Shown here: piece after piece, positions 1 through 9,782 of the stretch | Layout of the letters: each line of letters begins with the position of its first letter | Position numbering within the stretch: position 1 is the first letter of the stretch | From: Sycobia sp. Sy_11 | Lineage: Eukaryota > Arthropoda > Insecta > Hymenoptera > Epichrysomallidae | Reading direction: 5' to 3' | Assembly (NCBI GenBank): GCA_018907035.1 | Contig: JACCIC010000019.1 | Span: 2,070,001 to 2,134,000, forward strand | DNA length: 64,000 nucleotides | The notes under the pieces: generated by a model | The model's input: the letters and a program-made list of their open reading frames with translations, nothing else | Told to the model about the DNA's origin: nothing | Databases searched by the model: none | Made by a program: the position numbers and the translations under genes

Positions 1-523
1 CGATAACTTATTTACCTCGATTATCTTGCTCGGAATGCGTTTTCAGTAAATTTATCAAGAAAATTGAGTTTTGACTATGATCTTGAATTTGTTTTTCAAG
101 AAATATTTCTATAATTATTGGACAATTATTACAATTTCAGATATAATACACATGAAAGTGATATAGTCTGATCTAGCTTTTATACTACTTCGTATGCTTA
201 ATTTTCTTTCATTTTCTTATTTGTCAAACTTTGCGAGGGATAGATAAAAATAAAATTTTTTTTTTAATATTATGGAATTTTCATAGAATTCAATTTTAAT
301 TATTTCTGATCTGTGATATCTATTTCTCTTTTGTATAACATCAATGACGATCACATTTTATCATGAATCTTTGTATCGAAATCGACGAGATCTATAACGT
401 CATATAATACGTCATACCTTAAATAGAGAGACTCGCCTTTTTCATACTGCATGTATTTAATTCACTAATATCTGTCTTATTTTTACAAATATTACTAATT
501 CTACAAAGTTGTCTTTTATTTTA
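1..523. other. AT-rich DNA, no gene seen
   Basis: No reading frame, RNA gene or repeat could be supported here. By its position the stretch should belong to the first intron of cysteine-rich copy C on the plus strand. No signal-peptide exon like those of copies A and B was found, so that exon probably lies left of the window. Confidence 0.5.
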
Positions 524-555
524 TCAGGTATGTGAATAAGTCTTTCCCGTTTTTT
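524..555. repeat. Mariner left terminal inverted repeat
   Basis: It pairs with 1778-1809 in inverted orientation with three mismatches, at positions 2, 6 and 7 from the tip. TA at 522-523 is the target duplication. Confidence 0.9.
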
Positions 556-599
556 TTCAAATTTTGAGCCTTTATTGTGAAAAAATGGTTACAAATGAA

Positions 600-1637
600 T
601 TATTGAAAGTATTGGCCATCGCGAGCTACAAATTTTTCCCATCTTTCTGGCAACATACGAATCCCGTTGCGAAAAAATTCGACCGGTTTGGCCTCTATCC
701 AGTCATCCACCCATTTTTTGGCTTCCTCGTAGGAATGGAAGTGCTGGTCAGCCAGGCCATGCGTCATCGATCTGAAGAGATGGTAATCAGACGGAGCAAC
801 GTCTGGACTATACGGCGGGTGGGGTAGGACTTCCCATTTGAGCGTTTCTAAGTATGTTTTCACCGGCGGTGCAACATGTGGGCGAGCATTGTCATGTTGC
901 AAAATAACTTTGTCGTGCCTGTCGGAGTATTGTGGCCGTTTTTCTCGCAGTGCGCGGCTCAAACGCATCAATTGTCGTCGATAGACCTCGCCTGTGATCC
1001 TTTCATTCGGTTTCAGAAGCTCATAGTAAACCACACCTAGCTGGTCCCACCATATACAGAGCATGAGCTTGGCGCCATGAATATTTGGCTTGGCCGTCGA
1101 TGATGATGCATGGCCGGGTAGTCCCCATGATTTTCTTCGCTTCGGATTATCGTAACGTATCCACTTTTCATCGCCAGTCACGATACGATGCAGAAAACCC
1201 TTTCTTTTATGTGGCTGAAGCAGCTGTTCGCAAGTGAAAAAACGCCGTTCGACGTCTCTCAGCTTCAGTTCGTACGGCACCCAATTTCCTTGCTTTTGGA
1301 TCATTCCCATGGCTTTCAAACGCTTGGAAATGGTTGTTCGGTCAACTCCCAATGCTTCAGCAAGTTTTTCTTGCGTTTGACAAGAATCTTCATCAAGCAA
1401 AGTCGCCAATTCTCGATCTTCAAAGATTTGCGGCCGCCCGGAACGCTCCTTGTCTTCCACGTCGAAATCACCGCTTTTGAAGCGTCGAAACCATCCGCGA
1501 ACACTTGAATCATCGACACAACCTTCTCCATAAGCCTCCTGAAGCAATCGATGCGTCTCGGCAGCAGATTTCTTCAAATTGAACCAATAAAGTGAAACTT
1601 CCCGCAAATGACGTCGACTCGGCTCAAATTTCGACAT
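600..1637 (-). CDS. Mariner transposase (345 aa, intact frame)
   Basis: This is a DD34D transposase that cuts and pastes its own element through the terminal repeats. The N-terminal half has two helix-turn-helix DNA-binding regions (about residues 1-110, including the AAETHRLL and VDRTTISKRLKAMG segments). The linker and catalytic core follow. The conserved HRIVTGDEKW stretch holds the first Asp, LQHDNARPH the second, and HPPYSPDVAPSDYHLF lies at the third Asp. No stop or frameshift is seen. The upstream in-frame GTG two codons earlier is ignored because ATG at 1637 gives the usual start (MSKFEPS) and the usual family length of about 345 residues. The element's own promoter should lie between 1638 and the right terminal repeat. 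The protein is probably active or only recently silenced; activity itself cannot be judged from sequence. Confidence 0.93.
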   Translation of the reverse strand: MSKFEPSRRHLREVSLYWFNLKKSAAETHRLLQEAYGEGCVDDSSVRGWFRRFKSGDFDVEDKERSGRPQIFEDRELATLLDEDSCQTQEKLAEALGVDRTTISKRLKAMGMIQKQGNWVPYELKLRDVERRFFTCEQLLQPHKRKGFLHRIVTGDEKWIRYDNPKRRKSWGLPGHASSSTAKPNIHGAKLMLCIWWDQLGVVYYELLKPNERITGEVYRRQLMRLSRALREKRPQYSDRHDKVILQHDNARPHVAPPVKTYLETLKWEVLPHPPYSPDVAPSDYHLFRSMTHGLADQHFHSYEEAKKWVDDWIEAKPVEFFRNGIRMLPERWEKFVARDGQYFQ

Positions 1638-1777
1638 TTTCACGATATCAAAAATTTATGATGCGAAAAAATTTTAACTAATGTGTTAGTATGGAATTGT
1701 TGACATATGAATAAGCTTTGATTATGACATATGTAACCATTGAATACTCGCACAGTATTGGTGGCGCCATCTCTTAC

Positions 1778-1809
1778 AAAAAACGGGAAAGACTTATTCA
1801 CACTCCTAA
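1778..1809. repeat. Mariner right terminal inverted repeat
   Basis: Inverted copy of 524-555. TA at 1810-1811 is the second target duplication. This end is upstream of the transposase start, so it is the promoter-side end. Confidence 0.9.
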
Positions 1810-1898
1810 TATAATAAAACAATATGTACAAATAAATATTCTTTTTTATTTTTTCTAAACTTATTGAATCTTACTAGTTTTTTTATTTAATTTTACAG

Positions 1899-1962
1899 TG
1901 TACTCTGAATCGAGATTGCCTTTCAAATTGCTGTTTTTATGAAAAGTATAGATGTACACTGA
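1899..1962 (+). CDS. Cysteine-rich secreted protein copy C, middle exon
   Basis: This is the exon that carries the start of the cysteine framework (C-x5-C-x3-CC-x6-C). It is preceded by a pyrimidine-rich acceptor ending TTTTACAG and followed by a GTAAGT donor. It is 64 nt, one codon shorter than the matching 67-nt exons of copies A and B. It begins in phase 0 and ends in phase 1, exactly as they do. The signal-peptide exon is not visible and is presumably left of the window. The downstream intron (1963-7299) is swollen by a LINE insertion; without it the intron would be about 0.6 kb. The frame is intact, so the gene may be functional. The function is unknown: the spacing resembles secreted cystine-knot or colipase/prokineticin-like peptides, but no family is assigned. 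Confidence 0.68.
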
Positions 1963-1966
1963 GTAA

Positions 1967-2370
1967 GTAAATAAATCTTTTTTTAAGGCTAGGAAGCTAA
2001 TTTATAAATATTCCTAAAAATTTTAATTAGCTAAGTAAATTGTTGTGGTTTTTTAAAAATATTATTACATAAAAAATTATAAAAATAGTCAATACTTAAA
2101 ATTGTGAAAACTTTTGATTTAACTGTAAAATACAGGCTGACGTTCAAAACTTAATATTATGTACCGTGCATTTTGGTGGAAAAAAGATGAAAAATTAATT
2201 TGCTTTATAAATAAATCAAAAATGTTTTTTTTTTAAATTTAGAAATTTTTTTTTTAATTTTGCGTTAAATTTGTTGTATTTTTTGCTGTTTGTATATTAC
2301 TGAAAGTTTTGGAAGTGTTATGCCTAAAAGAACTTTGAATGTGGACTCAACACAACAAAATATAGAAAGA
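1967..2370. other. Intron of copy C, no feature
   Basis: AT-rich intronic sequence between the CC exon and the LINE insertion. Nothing else was recognised. Confidence 0.5.
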
Positions 2371-2380
2371 CCATTACGCT
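2371..2380. repeat. LINE target-site duplication, 3' side
   Basis: CCATTACGCT matches CCATTACACT at 7139-7148 (9 of 10). The pair brackets the LINE exactly between its A-rich tail and its CAGTCTTCACC start. Confidence 0.6.
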
Positions 2381-2552
2381 TTTTTTTTGTTTTGTTTTTT
2401 TTTTTATTTATTTATTTATAGTCGCACCCCCCTTGTTGGGTATTAGCGACGCTGGTTACACTTTTATACAATTATGTAGTTACATATTATACTTATACTA
2501 CATATTATATATTATATGATATTACATATTATACATTATATTAAAGCTATAA
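2381..2552 (-). other. LINE 3' UTR, stem-loop and (TAAA)n tail
   Basis: On the minus strand the 3' UTR ends with a stem-loop whose outer stem is GTCGC/GCGAC with inner CCC/GGG pairing (about 2421-2450). TAAA repeats and an A-rich run then extend to 2381. By analogy with other LINEs, such a stem-loop may be the reverse transcriptase's recognition site; this is inference. Confidence 0.6.
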
Positions 2553-5500
2553 TTATACATGGTTTCGTAGATTTATGGAGTTTGTAAATTTAATAATCTT
2601 TTTGCACTGTTCCTTTTCATTGAGGAGTTCTATTAGATTATTCTTTATGTGTAATGTAAATTTGGGACATTCAATTAGTATATGTTGTATATTTAGTTGT
2701 ATAAGACATCGCTCGCATAGATTTGTATTTTCTTTTTTTAAAATATGTTGATGCGTTATGTAGGAATGGCCGATTCGAAGTCTGGTTAGAAGTACTTGAT
2801 CCCGTCTGTTGAATTTTTGGGCCGGATTAGGCGATGAAATATACGGTTTAATATTGTTTAGATGACTTTTGTTTGAATCCGCGGTCCATATATTGTTCCA
2901 CTCTTTCATAATGGCTGTATTTATACTATTTATCCATTCTTTTTTCTTAGTGTCCGACGTGATGTCGTTTATTTCGATGTCGTTTTCTTGACACATGATT
3001 CTTATTCTGTAGTAGAATGGTTTTTTTGCTTTATTATTATTGTTATGGATGGAATGTTTCATATTTTTAGTAAGGAGCCGATGAGCCTGATTTTTTGGGG
3101 AACTTAATATATTAATTACGTATTTCATTGTTATTTTCTTTCTTCTTAGTCGTAGTGGTATCATTTGGTTTTCGCTTAATCTACTATTGATAGGGCTAGT
3201 GCGATATGCTCCTGTAGCTATTCTCATACGTATGTGAAGAATGGTATTTAGGTTGTTTAATACTGATTCACTTACTGAACTATAGGCGCTGCTTCCGTAA
3301 TCAAGTTTCGGCTGAATTATGGCCTTATATGTGTTCGTAATAACTACTGGACTTGCTCCCAAGCTTTTCGCTGCTAGTACTTTGAGAATGTTAATTTTCT
3401 GCAAACAGTGTTTTTAAATATTTTCTGTGTGTGCGTTCTAGGTCAGTTTTTTTCTCAAATATTAATCACAGAATTTTTACACTGTTTACTGAGTCAATTT
3501 GTTGGTCACTTATATAAAGTTTTAATTCATTACTGAGCCTGTTTGAATTGCTGAACACAATTGCCTGGGTTTTACTTGACGAGAATTTAAAATCGTTGTT
3601 ATTTGCGTAGTCGACCAGACTATTTATGCAGCCTTGCATTATTTGTTGACGGGTTAATATATTTTTTCCCTTTATAAAAACTGTTATGCCGTCCGCGAAG
3701 ATTGTGCAGTCTAAGGGAGGGGGAATGTACTTCCGTATATCGTGTATGGCAAGTAGAAAAATTGTAACGCTTATGCATGAACCTTGAGGGACGCCATTTT
3801 TTATTGAAACTGGCGTTGAATAATGATTGTTAACTTTCACTGTGATGCTTCTATTGTATAAAAAATTTTTTATAAAGTGATAAATGTTGCCTGTTATACT
3901 AAGCGATCTCATTATGTTGAGTATTCGTTTGCACCCGATTTGTGGATAATTCCTGCCGATTCTATGAATTATCTCAATCTTTTACTTAAGATTTTCTCTA
4001 GGGTTTTGCAAAAACAACATGTTCAAGATATAGGGTGGTAGCTGTTTTTATCATGTTTGTTTTTGCCGGGTTTCAATATGGGCACAACGATTGCTTGTGA
4101 CCAACCGTTAGGGAAAATTTGATTTTGAAATATTAGATTATAAATGTTCAATAAGGTGTAGCGAGCCTCTTCAGGTAGTTACTTTAAAAATATATATGGT
4201 ATGTTATCAGGTCCAGGGCTCGAATTTTTGCTTTTTGCCAGGACTTCATTTAACTCAGTCATGGTGATATCTTCATTAATTTGATTTGAGTTATCTATAT
4301 CGCTTGCTGTGCATTGTATGTCCAGTTCTTTAAAATTCTTTTTGAATGATCGGAATTCGGATGTGTAATTTTCGTCACTGGAATTCAGAGAAAATTTTTG
4401 AGCAAAAATATTGGCTATATTAGTTTCATCGCTTATTATCGCATGATTTACCTTAAGCAAATGAGTTTGAGGGTATTGCTTGCCCTCTATGACTTTAATT
4501 TTATTCCAGGCTCTACTCGTTAAATATTCTATATTAATTGTACCTAGAAATTTAAGCCACGATTGTCTTTTGCTTTTTTTCACTATTTTTAGCAATGTTT
4601 AGCAATAGCTGTTAGTTTTTGATGCTCTATTTTATTTTCTATTGTATTTTTTCTTTTAAATTTGTTTAGAGCTCTCTTTGCGTTTTTTATTGCAGCATCA
4701 CATTCCTTGTTCCACCATGAATTATTGTTTCATTGAGACTGTTTTTATTTTGGGCACTGATTCTTCAGCAGCTAATCATATTATATTGATGAATTTATGT
4801 GTTATGAGATTTATGTCTATGTTATTGTCGTTTGCAATGAGCGAATTCACATCTCTTATTTTTTGTTGTATTTTATTTCTATATATGTTCCAGTCTGCTT
4901 GTTGTAATTTCCATCGTTTTTAGTAAATTGGAGAATTCTGATTGAGATAGTTGAACTCTATTACTAGAGGATAGTGATCGCTATCGTATGTAAAATCTAG
5001 TGTTTTCCAATCGATGAAAGTTACTATCTTGCTGCTACAGATAGTTAAGTCTATTGTGCTTGTTTTACTGTTGGATCTATTAAAGTGAGTTGGGGATTCA
5101 TAGTTTAATAAAACTATGTCGTTTCTGTTTATAAACTTTTCTATTATTGATCCTCTTTTATCAATTTTATTTGACTCCCAAGAGTAACCATGGCTATTAA
5201 AGTATCCGAGTAGTAAAATAGGTGGAGGTAATTGTTTTAAAAGACTTTCTAAGGATTGTTCGTCCATTTACCAATGATTACTTAGAAAAATATTACAAAT
5301 GGTTATTCTAGTATTATTTCTAGTATTACGTTTGTATTTATGTTAATTTTACAACTATATAAATTATTTTTAACTAGCATAGCGACGCCTCCGCTGGCAT
5401 GTAAACAGTTGGTTCTGTTTTCATTATAGCATGTGTAGTTTTGTAATCTCTAATAAGTATAATATGTGGAGTTTTTGCTCATCCTTCAGGTTAGTCTCTT

Positions 5501-5593
5501 GGATACAGATTATATCAATATTATACTGCAGTATAATTTGTTGGAGGATTTCATATTGACTCCATTTATATTCCATTGTAGAACTTTTGCCAT
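2553..5593 (-). pseudogene. LINE ORF2: endonuclease-reverse transcriptase, broken
   Basis: The likely start is ATG at 5593, giving MAKVLQWNING, the usual opening of the exonuclease-endonuclease-phosphatase domain. Further endonuclease sequence lies at 4920-5267, with LLGYFNSHGYSW where GDFNAH is expected (Asp replaced by Tyr) and SDHYPL near the end. Sequence before and into the reverse-transcriptase palm is at 4179-4595 (SSPGPDNIPY). The palm continues at 3466-3912, with GVPQGS and FADG where FADD is expected. The C-terminal part is at 2553-3404, ending in LTRLRIGHSYITH and the C-x2-C...H-x4-C motif. The pieces lie in different frames with stops between them. No WIPSHVG-type RNase H motif was found. 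The protein would have nicked the target and primed reverse transcription; this copy cannot. Confidence 0.85.
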
Positions 5594-5603
5594 ACTGTAT
5601 TAT

Positions 5604-7012
5604 TTATTGTTTAGGATAGTTTATAGATGAATCGCTATCACGTTGGTTTCTTGATTTTCCTTGGGTAAGATTTGCAGTTTGAATACTATTTAGTAACTTT
5701 GTACATCGCGATTTGATGGAACTGTCTCTTACATTGGGATAGACGTATTCTTTAATACATTTGACGAATATGTCGATATCATCTGTGCATTGAGTTATTA
5801 TATCTAGGGGTTTTTTCGAGCTTTTAGTGTTTTCTAAAAGACTTTTAAATTGTATATAATTAAGTAGCATACCTGCAGTGTCTAGATAGGTTTTTACGAT
5901 TAATAATTTTTTTTTAATTCGTTGGAAGTTGGTGTATCCACGTTAGTTTTTACATTATTCTTGTCTTTATTTTTAAGTGTTTTGTTTGCATCAATACTGT
6001 AATCGGCGGTTTCTGTATCAGTTTTTCCTTTTTTTATAACTTTTTCATGGAGAGCATTAGTTTCTTTGTACTTTTCTTCTTCTGTATTTTCTGATTGAGA
6101 TTCAGAGGAGCATATATCGGAGTGTATTCTTTTATAATCGGTGTGATTTTTTGATAGTTTAGGATTTCTATTATCAAATGTATAGTTTTCAGACGTAGAC
6201 ATGTGTGCCTGATTGGCAATTAAGTTTGTATTACGTGGTTTGTTTATGTTTTGGCTTTCTATATATGTTATACTGTCGGTCGTGTTTACTTTATGACTAG
6301 TTTCGTGCTCGAATATATAAGAATTTAGATTGGAATTTTTGCAATTTTTGGCCAGATGTCCTTCTACTTTACAGTAAAAACATTTAAGTACTTCGGTGCT
6401 GGTGTATATAAAATGATTTAGGTCTTCATGATTTATTTTAAATATTCCTGGAAATTTTTCTACGTCTTCAGGTTTTACGTATACTTCTAAACTTTCTACG
6501 TCTAAAGCTAGATACATGTTTATAGCCCTCTTTAGCAATTGTGGCTTTCAAAATTGATACAGGAGAACCACGGTTTACTTTTAAGTTTTCTAGAATATTT
6601 TCTAAGACATAATTAGGAATAGTACGTGAGACATTAGAAAAAATCACTCTTTTAAGTATGGCAATTAAAGGTCGGAGAGTAAGATTATCTTCTCCAATAG
6701 ATAATGATTTATACTTATCAGTTTTTTTTTTTCGGTAACCAGCTCTTTGTTGTTCAGGTACAAGCAGACTCGATTGTTAGAGATTCGTGAAGCAAACAGA
6801 ATATTTTCTGATAATACTATATCGCCAATGGCACATGCATAATCTATTAAGTTCAGTCCCTCCACACAGTCCATCAGTATACCTTGCTCTCTTTTAGGAA
6901 AACGATCGGTGTGGGTAATAGTTGCATAGATAGACGTGCTACTGTCACTCGTAAAGAATGTAGGGATTTCTTGACTGTTGTATACATTTAAATTAAACGG
7001 AATCATCATCAA
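5604..7012 (-). pseudogene. LINE ORF1: RNA-binding zinc-knuckle protein, broken
   Basis: The N-terminal part is open from 7012 to 6665. The frame is then lost. Related sequence continues in another frame (about 6540-6655, containing KRVIFSNVSRTIPNY and GYKHVSSFRR), and the next open piece (6538-5900) carries one CCHC knuckle, CFYCKVEGHLAKNC. A further piece (5870-5604) matches the usual ORF1 C-terminus, with a YPNVRDSSIKSRCTKL segment. So at least two frameshifts and a stop separate the parts. In the family ORF1 coats the element RNA. It sits directly upstream of ORF2, with about 10 bp between them. Confidence 0.75.
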
Positions 7013-7031
7013 TAGATGATGATTCCGTTTA
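6994..7031. other. Perfect 17-bp inverted repeat at the LINE ORF1 start
   Basis: Arms 6994-7010 and 7015-7031 are perfectly complementary, with a 4-base AATA loop. The ATG codons that open ORF1 (ATGATGATG) lie in the hairpin. It may be an RNA structure controlling ORF1 initiation, or a chance by-product of 5' end variation. Confidence 0.85.
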
Positions 7032-7138
7032 TGATGACGTCGAGGCCTTGCATTTTCACTAAACTATATCAGCTCGTAACGGGTAAACAAGACAGAACGT
7101 AAACACGTCTTCGCATTGTGAGCTTTCGGTGAAGACTG
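7032..7138 (-). other. LINE 5' UTR / internal promoter region
   Basis: Higher-GC sequence between the ORF1 hairpin and the element start. LINEs of this group normally have an internal promoter here. No further motif is claimed. Confidence 0.5.
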
Positions 7139-7148
7139 CCATTACACT
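7139..7148. repeat. LINE target-site duplication, 5' side
   Basis: CCATTACACT, paired with 2371-2380 with one mismatch. Confidence 0.6.
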
Positions 7149-7299
7149 TGATCAACGGCGTTACTATCTTTCTGTCTATGTTTTATAATCCACTATCATT
7201 GTTTTTATTTAATACATACCAAAAGAAGTATATTAATATAATAGTAAGCTTATCACATAGTTTTTGTCAATCACCTTAATTTTTTTCATTTTGTTCCAG

Positions 7300-7505
7300 T
7301 CCAACATTGGTGTCCTTGTTCAGTAGGTCTCAATAAGTGCCAAAAAGATCAAAATTGTGTAGTAGATTATGATCCGACAGGTCCCAAATATGGCGTATTT
7401 CCATCATCAAGATGTGTAGATTTATATCCAACAAAAACTGAACTTGAAGCGTATAAACCAAGATCGAACAGCAGTTCTAAGTTACCGAAAATCGAAGAAG
7501 TTTAG
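7300..7505 (+). CDS. Cysteine-rich secreted protein copy C, last exon
   Basis: The exon follows a strong acceptor (TTCATTTTGTTCCAG) and starts in phase 1, so it joins the 1899-1962 exon in frame. It encodes 67 residues to a TAG stop. It starts with the conserved W-C-x-C motif, then x6-C, x5-C and a final cysteine. Two cysteines present in copies A and B are both missing, replaced around the YGVFP segment. This leaves ten cysteines in the two exons instead of twelve. The C-terminal tail after the last cysteine is longer than in A (about 29 residues), charged and without cysteines. An AATAAA at 7562 lies 57 nt after the stop. The frame is intact despite the LINE upstream. Identity beyond the local family is unknown. 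Confidence 0.7.
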
Positions 7506-7561
7506 TAAAAATGCGGCAAAAATAGAAAACTTCATTCGGCAAAAATATACAGAATTTTTTA

Positions 7562-7567
7562 AATAAA
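7562..7567 (+). promoter_or_regulatory. Polyadenylation signal of copy C
   Basis: AATAAA 57 nt downstream of the copy C stop codon, in the right orientation. Confidence 0.55.
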
Positions 7568-8300
7568 TACTGTTGATTCATTTATGTTTCAAAATTGTAG
7601 CTCACACGCAGTCTCCAGACCTGAAGTTTACTGCGTATTTGTTCATGGATTAAAAACCTAAAAAAAATTCGATTTAAAATTTTTGTAACTTTTGAGAAAA
7701 ATAAGATAAATTACTAAAATGTACCTTAAATTATAGTGTGCGTTATATGATCAACGAAATAAATATGAAAAAGCGAGAAAGTTATAGGAGTCATATCATA
7801 AAAGATGATTGTATCTCAAAATGTCTGACAATGCTCAAAAATTAATGTTTCGAAATCTAAAAAATAAAAATATGCGAAGATAGTAAAATTAAGATCAGCA
7901 AAATATAAGAAAAATATTTTAAACTAATAAAAGTTGATTATTACATCTACCACTTAAAATTTTAATGTTAATTGAGGATTCGTTGGACACTTAGTGAATT
8001 ATATATATGAAAGAACATATGAAAAGACAATCAAGAAAAAATAAGTGAACGACTGTAATAAAATAACTCATTGATATACATAAGTAATGATACAATTATA
8101 AAAGTACATGTGAGGTGAGCTTTCGCTAATTAAAATTTTGACGATAAACCTTAATAGTGAGGAAATAAATTTCGTCCTGTCATTCATGATCATGTTATTG
8201 TTACCGAATGTTTTCATAATTTTATTTATTTTCAGGTAATCTAATATTTGCTCTATAGTATACAATAATTTAACATTATTTGAATCAAGGGAACATTGAT
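7568..8300. other. AT-rich intergenic DNA
   Basis: No gene is supported. A short open stretch after TTGTAG at 7601 (about 20 codons) was seen, but it has no donor and no recognisable product. Confidence 0.5.
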
Positions 8301-8319
8301 ATATTTTTTATGCGGGATT

Positions 8320-8900
8320 GGGGAGTGCGTCCTAGCTCGTGATATCTGCCGGAAATTCTCCAGACATTGGAGCACCTTATTGTTGGGCTTCGAATCTTGA
8401 GAGAGCGGAGGTGGGTTAGCGTGAAGTAGCGTGCTATATCCCGCAGCTCTGTAAAGGAGCCTTACATAACGGTCCAAGGTAGAATCACTCCTTCTGGCAA
8501 GTATTGAGGAGTCATTTTGGCGAGGTCGTCTTTGAAGGGTCCATGGAGGTCGGCCACGTGGGGGGGGGGGTACAAGAATATATGCATGGACATTAGTCAC
8601 AACAAAGGAGAAGAGGTTAGAATCATGGAGGAGCAGGCGACTGCCCAGAAGAGTAGAAGCGTCAACAGCCTGAAGGCTCCCCGTATGATCAGTAGCAGCA
8701 GAACCAATAGTATTGCCAGTGCAATAAACGCTGGCAGCCATGGCAGCAGCACGAACACTGGGATTCGAAAGCTAGGAGGTAACTCCTCAAAAACGGATGA
8801 GAGCAACGGAAGACTCACGTCTTTGATATTAATAGTCGAGGATAGCGAATGGCGGTCTGCGAATCCGACGCGAAAGAGGCTACCGATCTCGTAAGGAAAG
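8320..8900 (-). pseudogene. Unidentified retroelement-like remnant with a membrane segment
   Basis: A higher-GC island with open stretches on both strands. On the minus strand, 8597-8818 encodes a strongly hydrophobic run (FIALAILLVLLLLII) preceded by a proline-rich piece. That could be the transmembrane end of an envelope-like protein of an LTR element, and a gypsy reverse-transcriptase fragment lies 0.3 kb to the right. An overlapping minus-strand frame (8253-8741) is longer but does not resemble a family I know. A run of ten G residues at 8560-8569 interrupts the region. The assignment is tentative. Confidence 0.3.
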
Positions 8901-9199
8901 GATAAAATTATTTAATGATATCATTAGCAAATTCATATCGGCATTTTTCATAAACATAATATTGTTAATAACCCTTATAAATAAATAGCCAATGAGTTTA
9001 TCAAAACTTTAGAAACAGTTCAACTGGAAACAAATTGCAAAACCATTTTTTCGCGTTTACCTGAAATAATGTAATGTTGGAGAAAGATACGTAATGAACT
9101 GCAATGCATAATGCAAGACTATGGACCGAGTAAAGTAGTTTCGCTCAAGATCATGCAAAGGTTTTTGCTCCTTTAGGGGGACAGTTGCCGCAAACCAAG

Positions 9200-9575
9200 A
9201 CCATCCGCTAAAACAGACGTTTCAACTGCTTTCGTATAGATATTCAGAGGCGAAGAGACTGGAGATCCACCAGCAGATTCAGGAAATGCTAGCCACTTCC
9301 ATAATCGAATTTTCAATATCTGCATACAATTCACCTATTCTCATGACGAAGAAGAAGGATGGAAGTCTCCGTTTTTGTGTGGATTACCAGAAGTTGAATA
9401 GCCTTACCGAGGACCCTGCTCAGCCCATTCCTCGAATAATTGATACCCTCAAGGACATTGGAAAGGCTACGGTTTTCTACGGTTGTTATCAGTGCAGAGT
9501 CATGCCTTTCGGACTTAAAGGTGTTCCCGGTAATTTTCAGCGGCTTATGTCCCAGGAGGTCTTGACAGGTGCGAC
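9200..9575 (+). pseudogene. Ty3/gypsy reverse-transcriptase fragment with internal deletion
   Basis: The frame reads YRYSEAKRLEIHQQIQEML, then YNSPILMTKKKDGSLRFCVDY and QKLN, the hallmark opening of gypsy reverse transcriptase. It then jumps from the ATVFY region straight to QCRVMPFGLKGVPGNFQRLM. The segment with the first catalytic Asp and the following approximately 25-30 residues is missing. The frame ends before the YLDD motif. This is a relic of an LTR retrotransposon; no LTR, integrase or RNase H was found beside it. Confidence 0.85.
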
Positions 9576-9782
9576 CGTGTCGCAAGAATGTCGGATCCTG
9601 TAGACGCATTGATGTACCATTGATGACCCGGCGGCGATCTCGTTATCGGCTTAGTGGAACAGGCTGTCGGAGCGCAAGTCGGAGACGAGCGGTACACACA
9701 CTCCGTCCACCCTGTTTGTCTCCCCATACCGGGCCCCTCCCCGGTATCACCCTCGCTAGTCACCGGAAGGGAAAAACAAAAC
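9576..9782. other. GC-rich stretch before a histone-type stem-loop, no gene recognised
   Basis: If the stem-loop at 9783 ended a histone gene, its coding region should lie here. No histone C-terminus (H1, H2A, H2B, H3 or H4) could be read in any plus-strand frame. Several short frames are open but look non-coding. Confidence 0.45.

Larger units (their letters stand above)
524..1809 (-). mobile_element. Mariner (mauritiana-type) DNA transposon, apparently full length
   Basis: This 1286-bp element has near-identical terminal inverted repeats at 524-555 and 1778-1809 (29 of 32 bases match, sharing GTGAATAAGTCTTTCCCG). It is flanked on both sides by the dinucleotide TA, at 522-523 and 1810-1811, the canonical mariner target duplication. 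Its length is typical of mariners (about 1.3 kb). It carries one uninterrupted transposase frame on the minus strand. It sits in an intron of cysteine-rich copy C, 89 bp upstream of that gene's CC exon, in the opposite orientation to the gene. Matching ends and an open frame suggest recent insertion. Confidence 0.93.
2381..7138 (-). mobile_element. I-clade-like non-LTR retrotransposon (LINE), decayed
   Basis: A 4.76-kb LINE in antisense orientation within the last intron of copy C. Read on the minus strand, it has a 5' UTR beginning CAGTCTTCACC (7138). ORF1 follows with a CCHC zinc knuckle, then ORF2 with an endonuclease, a reverse transcriptase and a C-terminal zinc motif. It ends with a short 3' UTR with a stem-loop and a tail of TAAA repeats followed by A-rich sequence. 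A nearly perfect 10-bp duplication flanks it. Both frames are broken by stops and frameshifts. The catalytic endonuclease Asp and one reverse-transcriptase Asp look replaced, so the copy is dead. No RNase H core could be found between reverse transcriptase and zinc motif, although I-clade elements usually have one. The clade call rests on the ORF1 knuckle and the C-terminal RLRIGH...HILIECP stretch. Confidence 0.88.

Noticed and set aside
8253..8741. 162-codon minus-strand frame as a host gene
   Set aside because: It runs through a homopolymer G tract, overlaps a more protein-like frame and lies next to retroelement debris.
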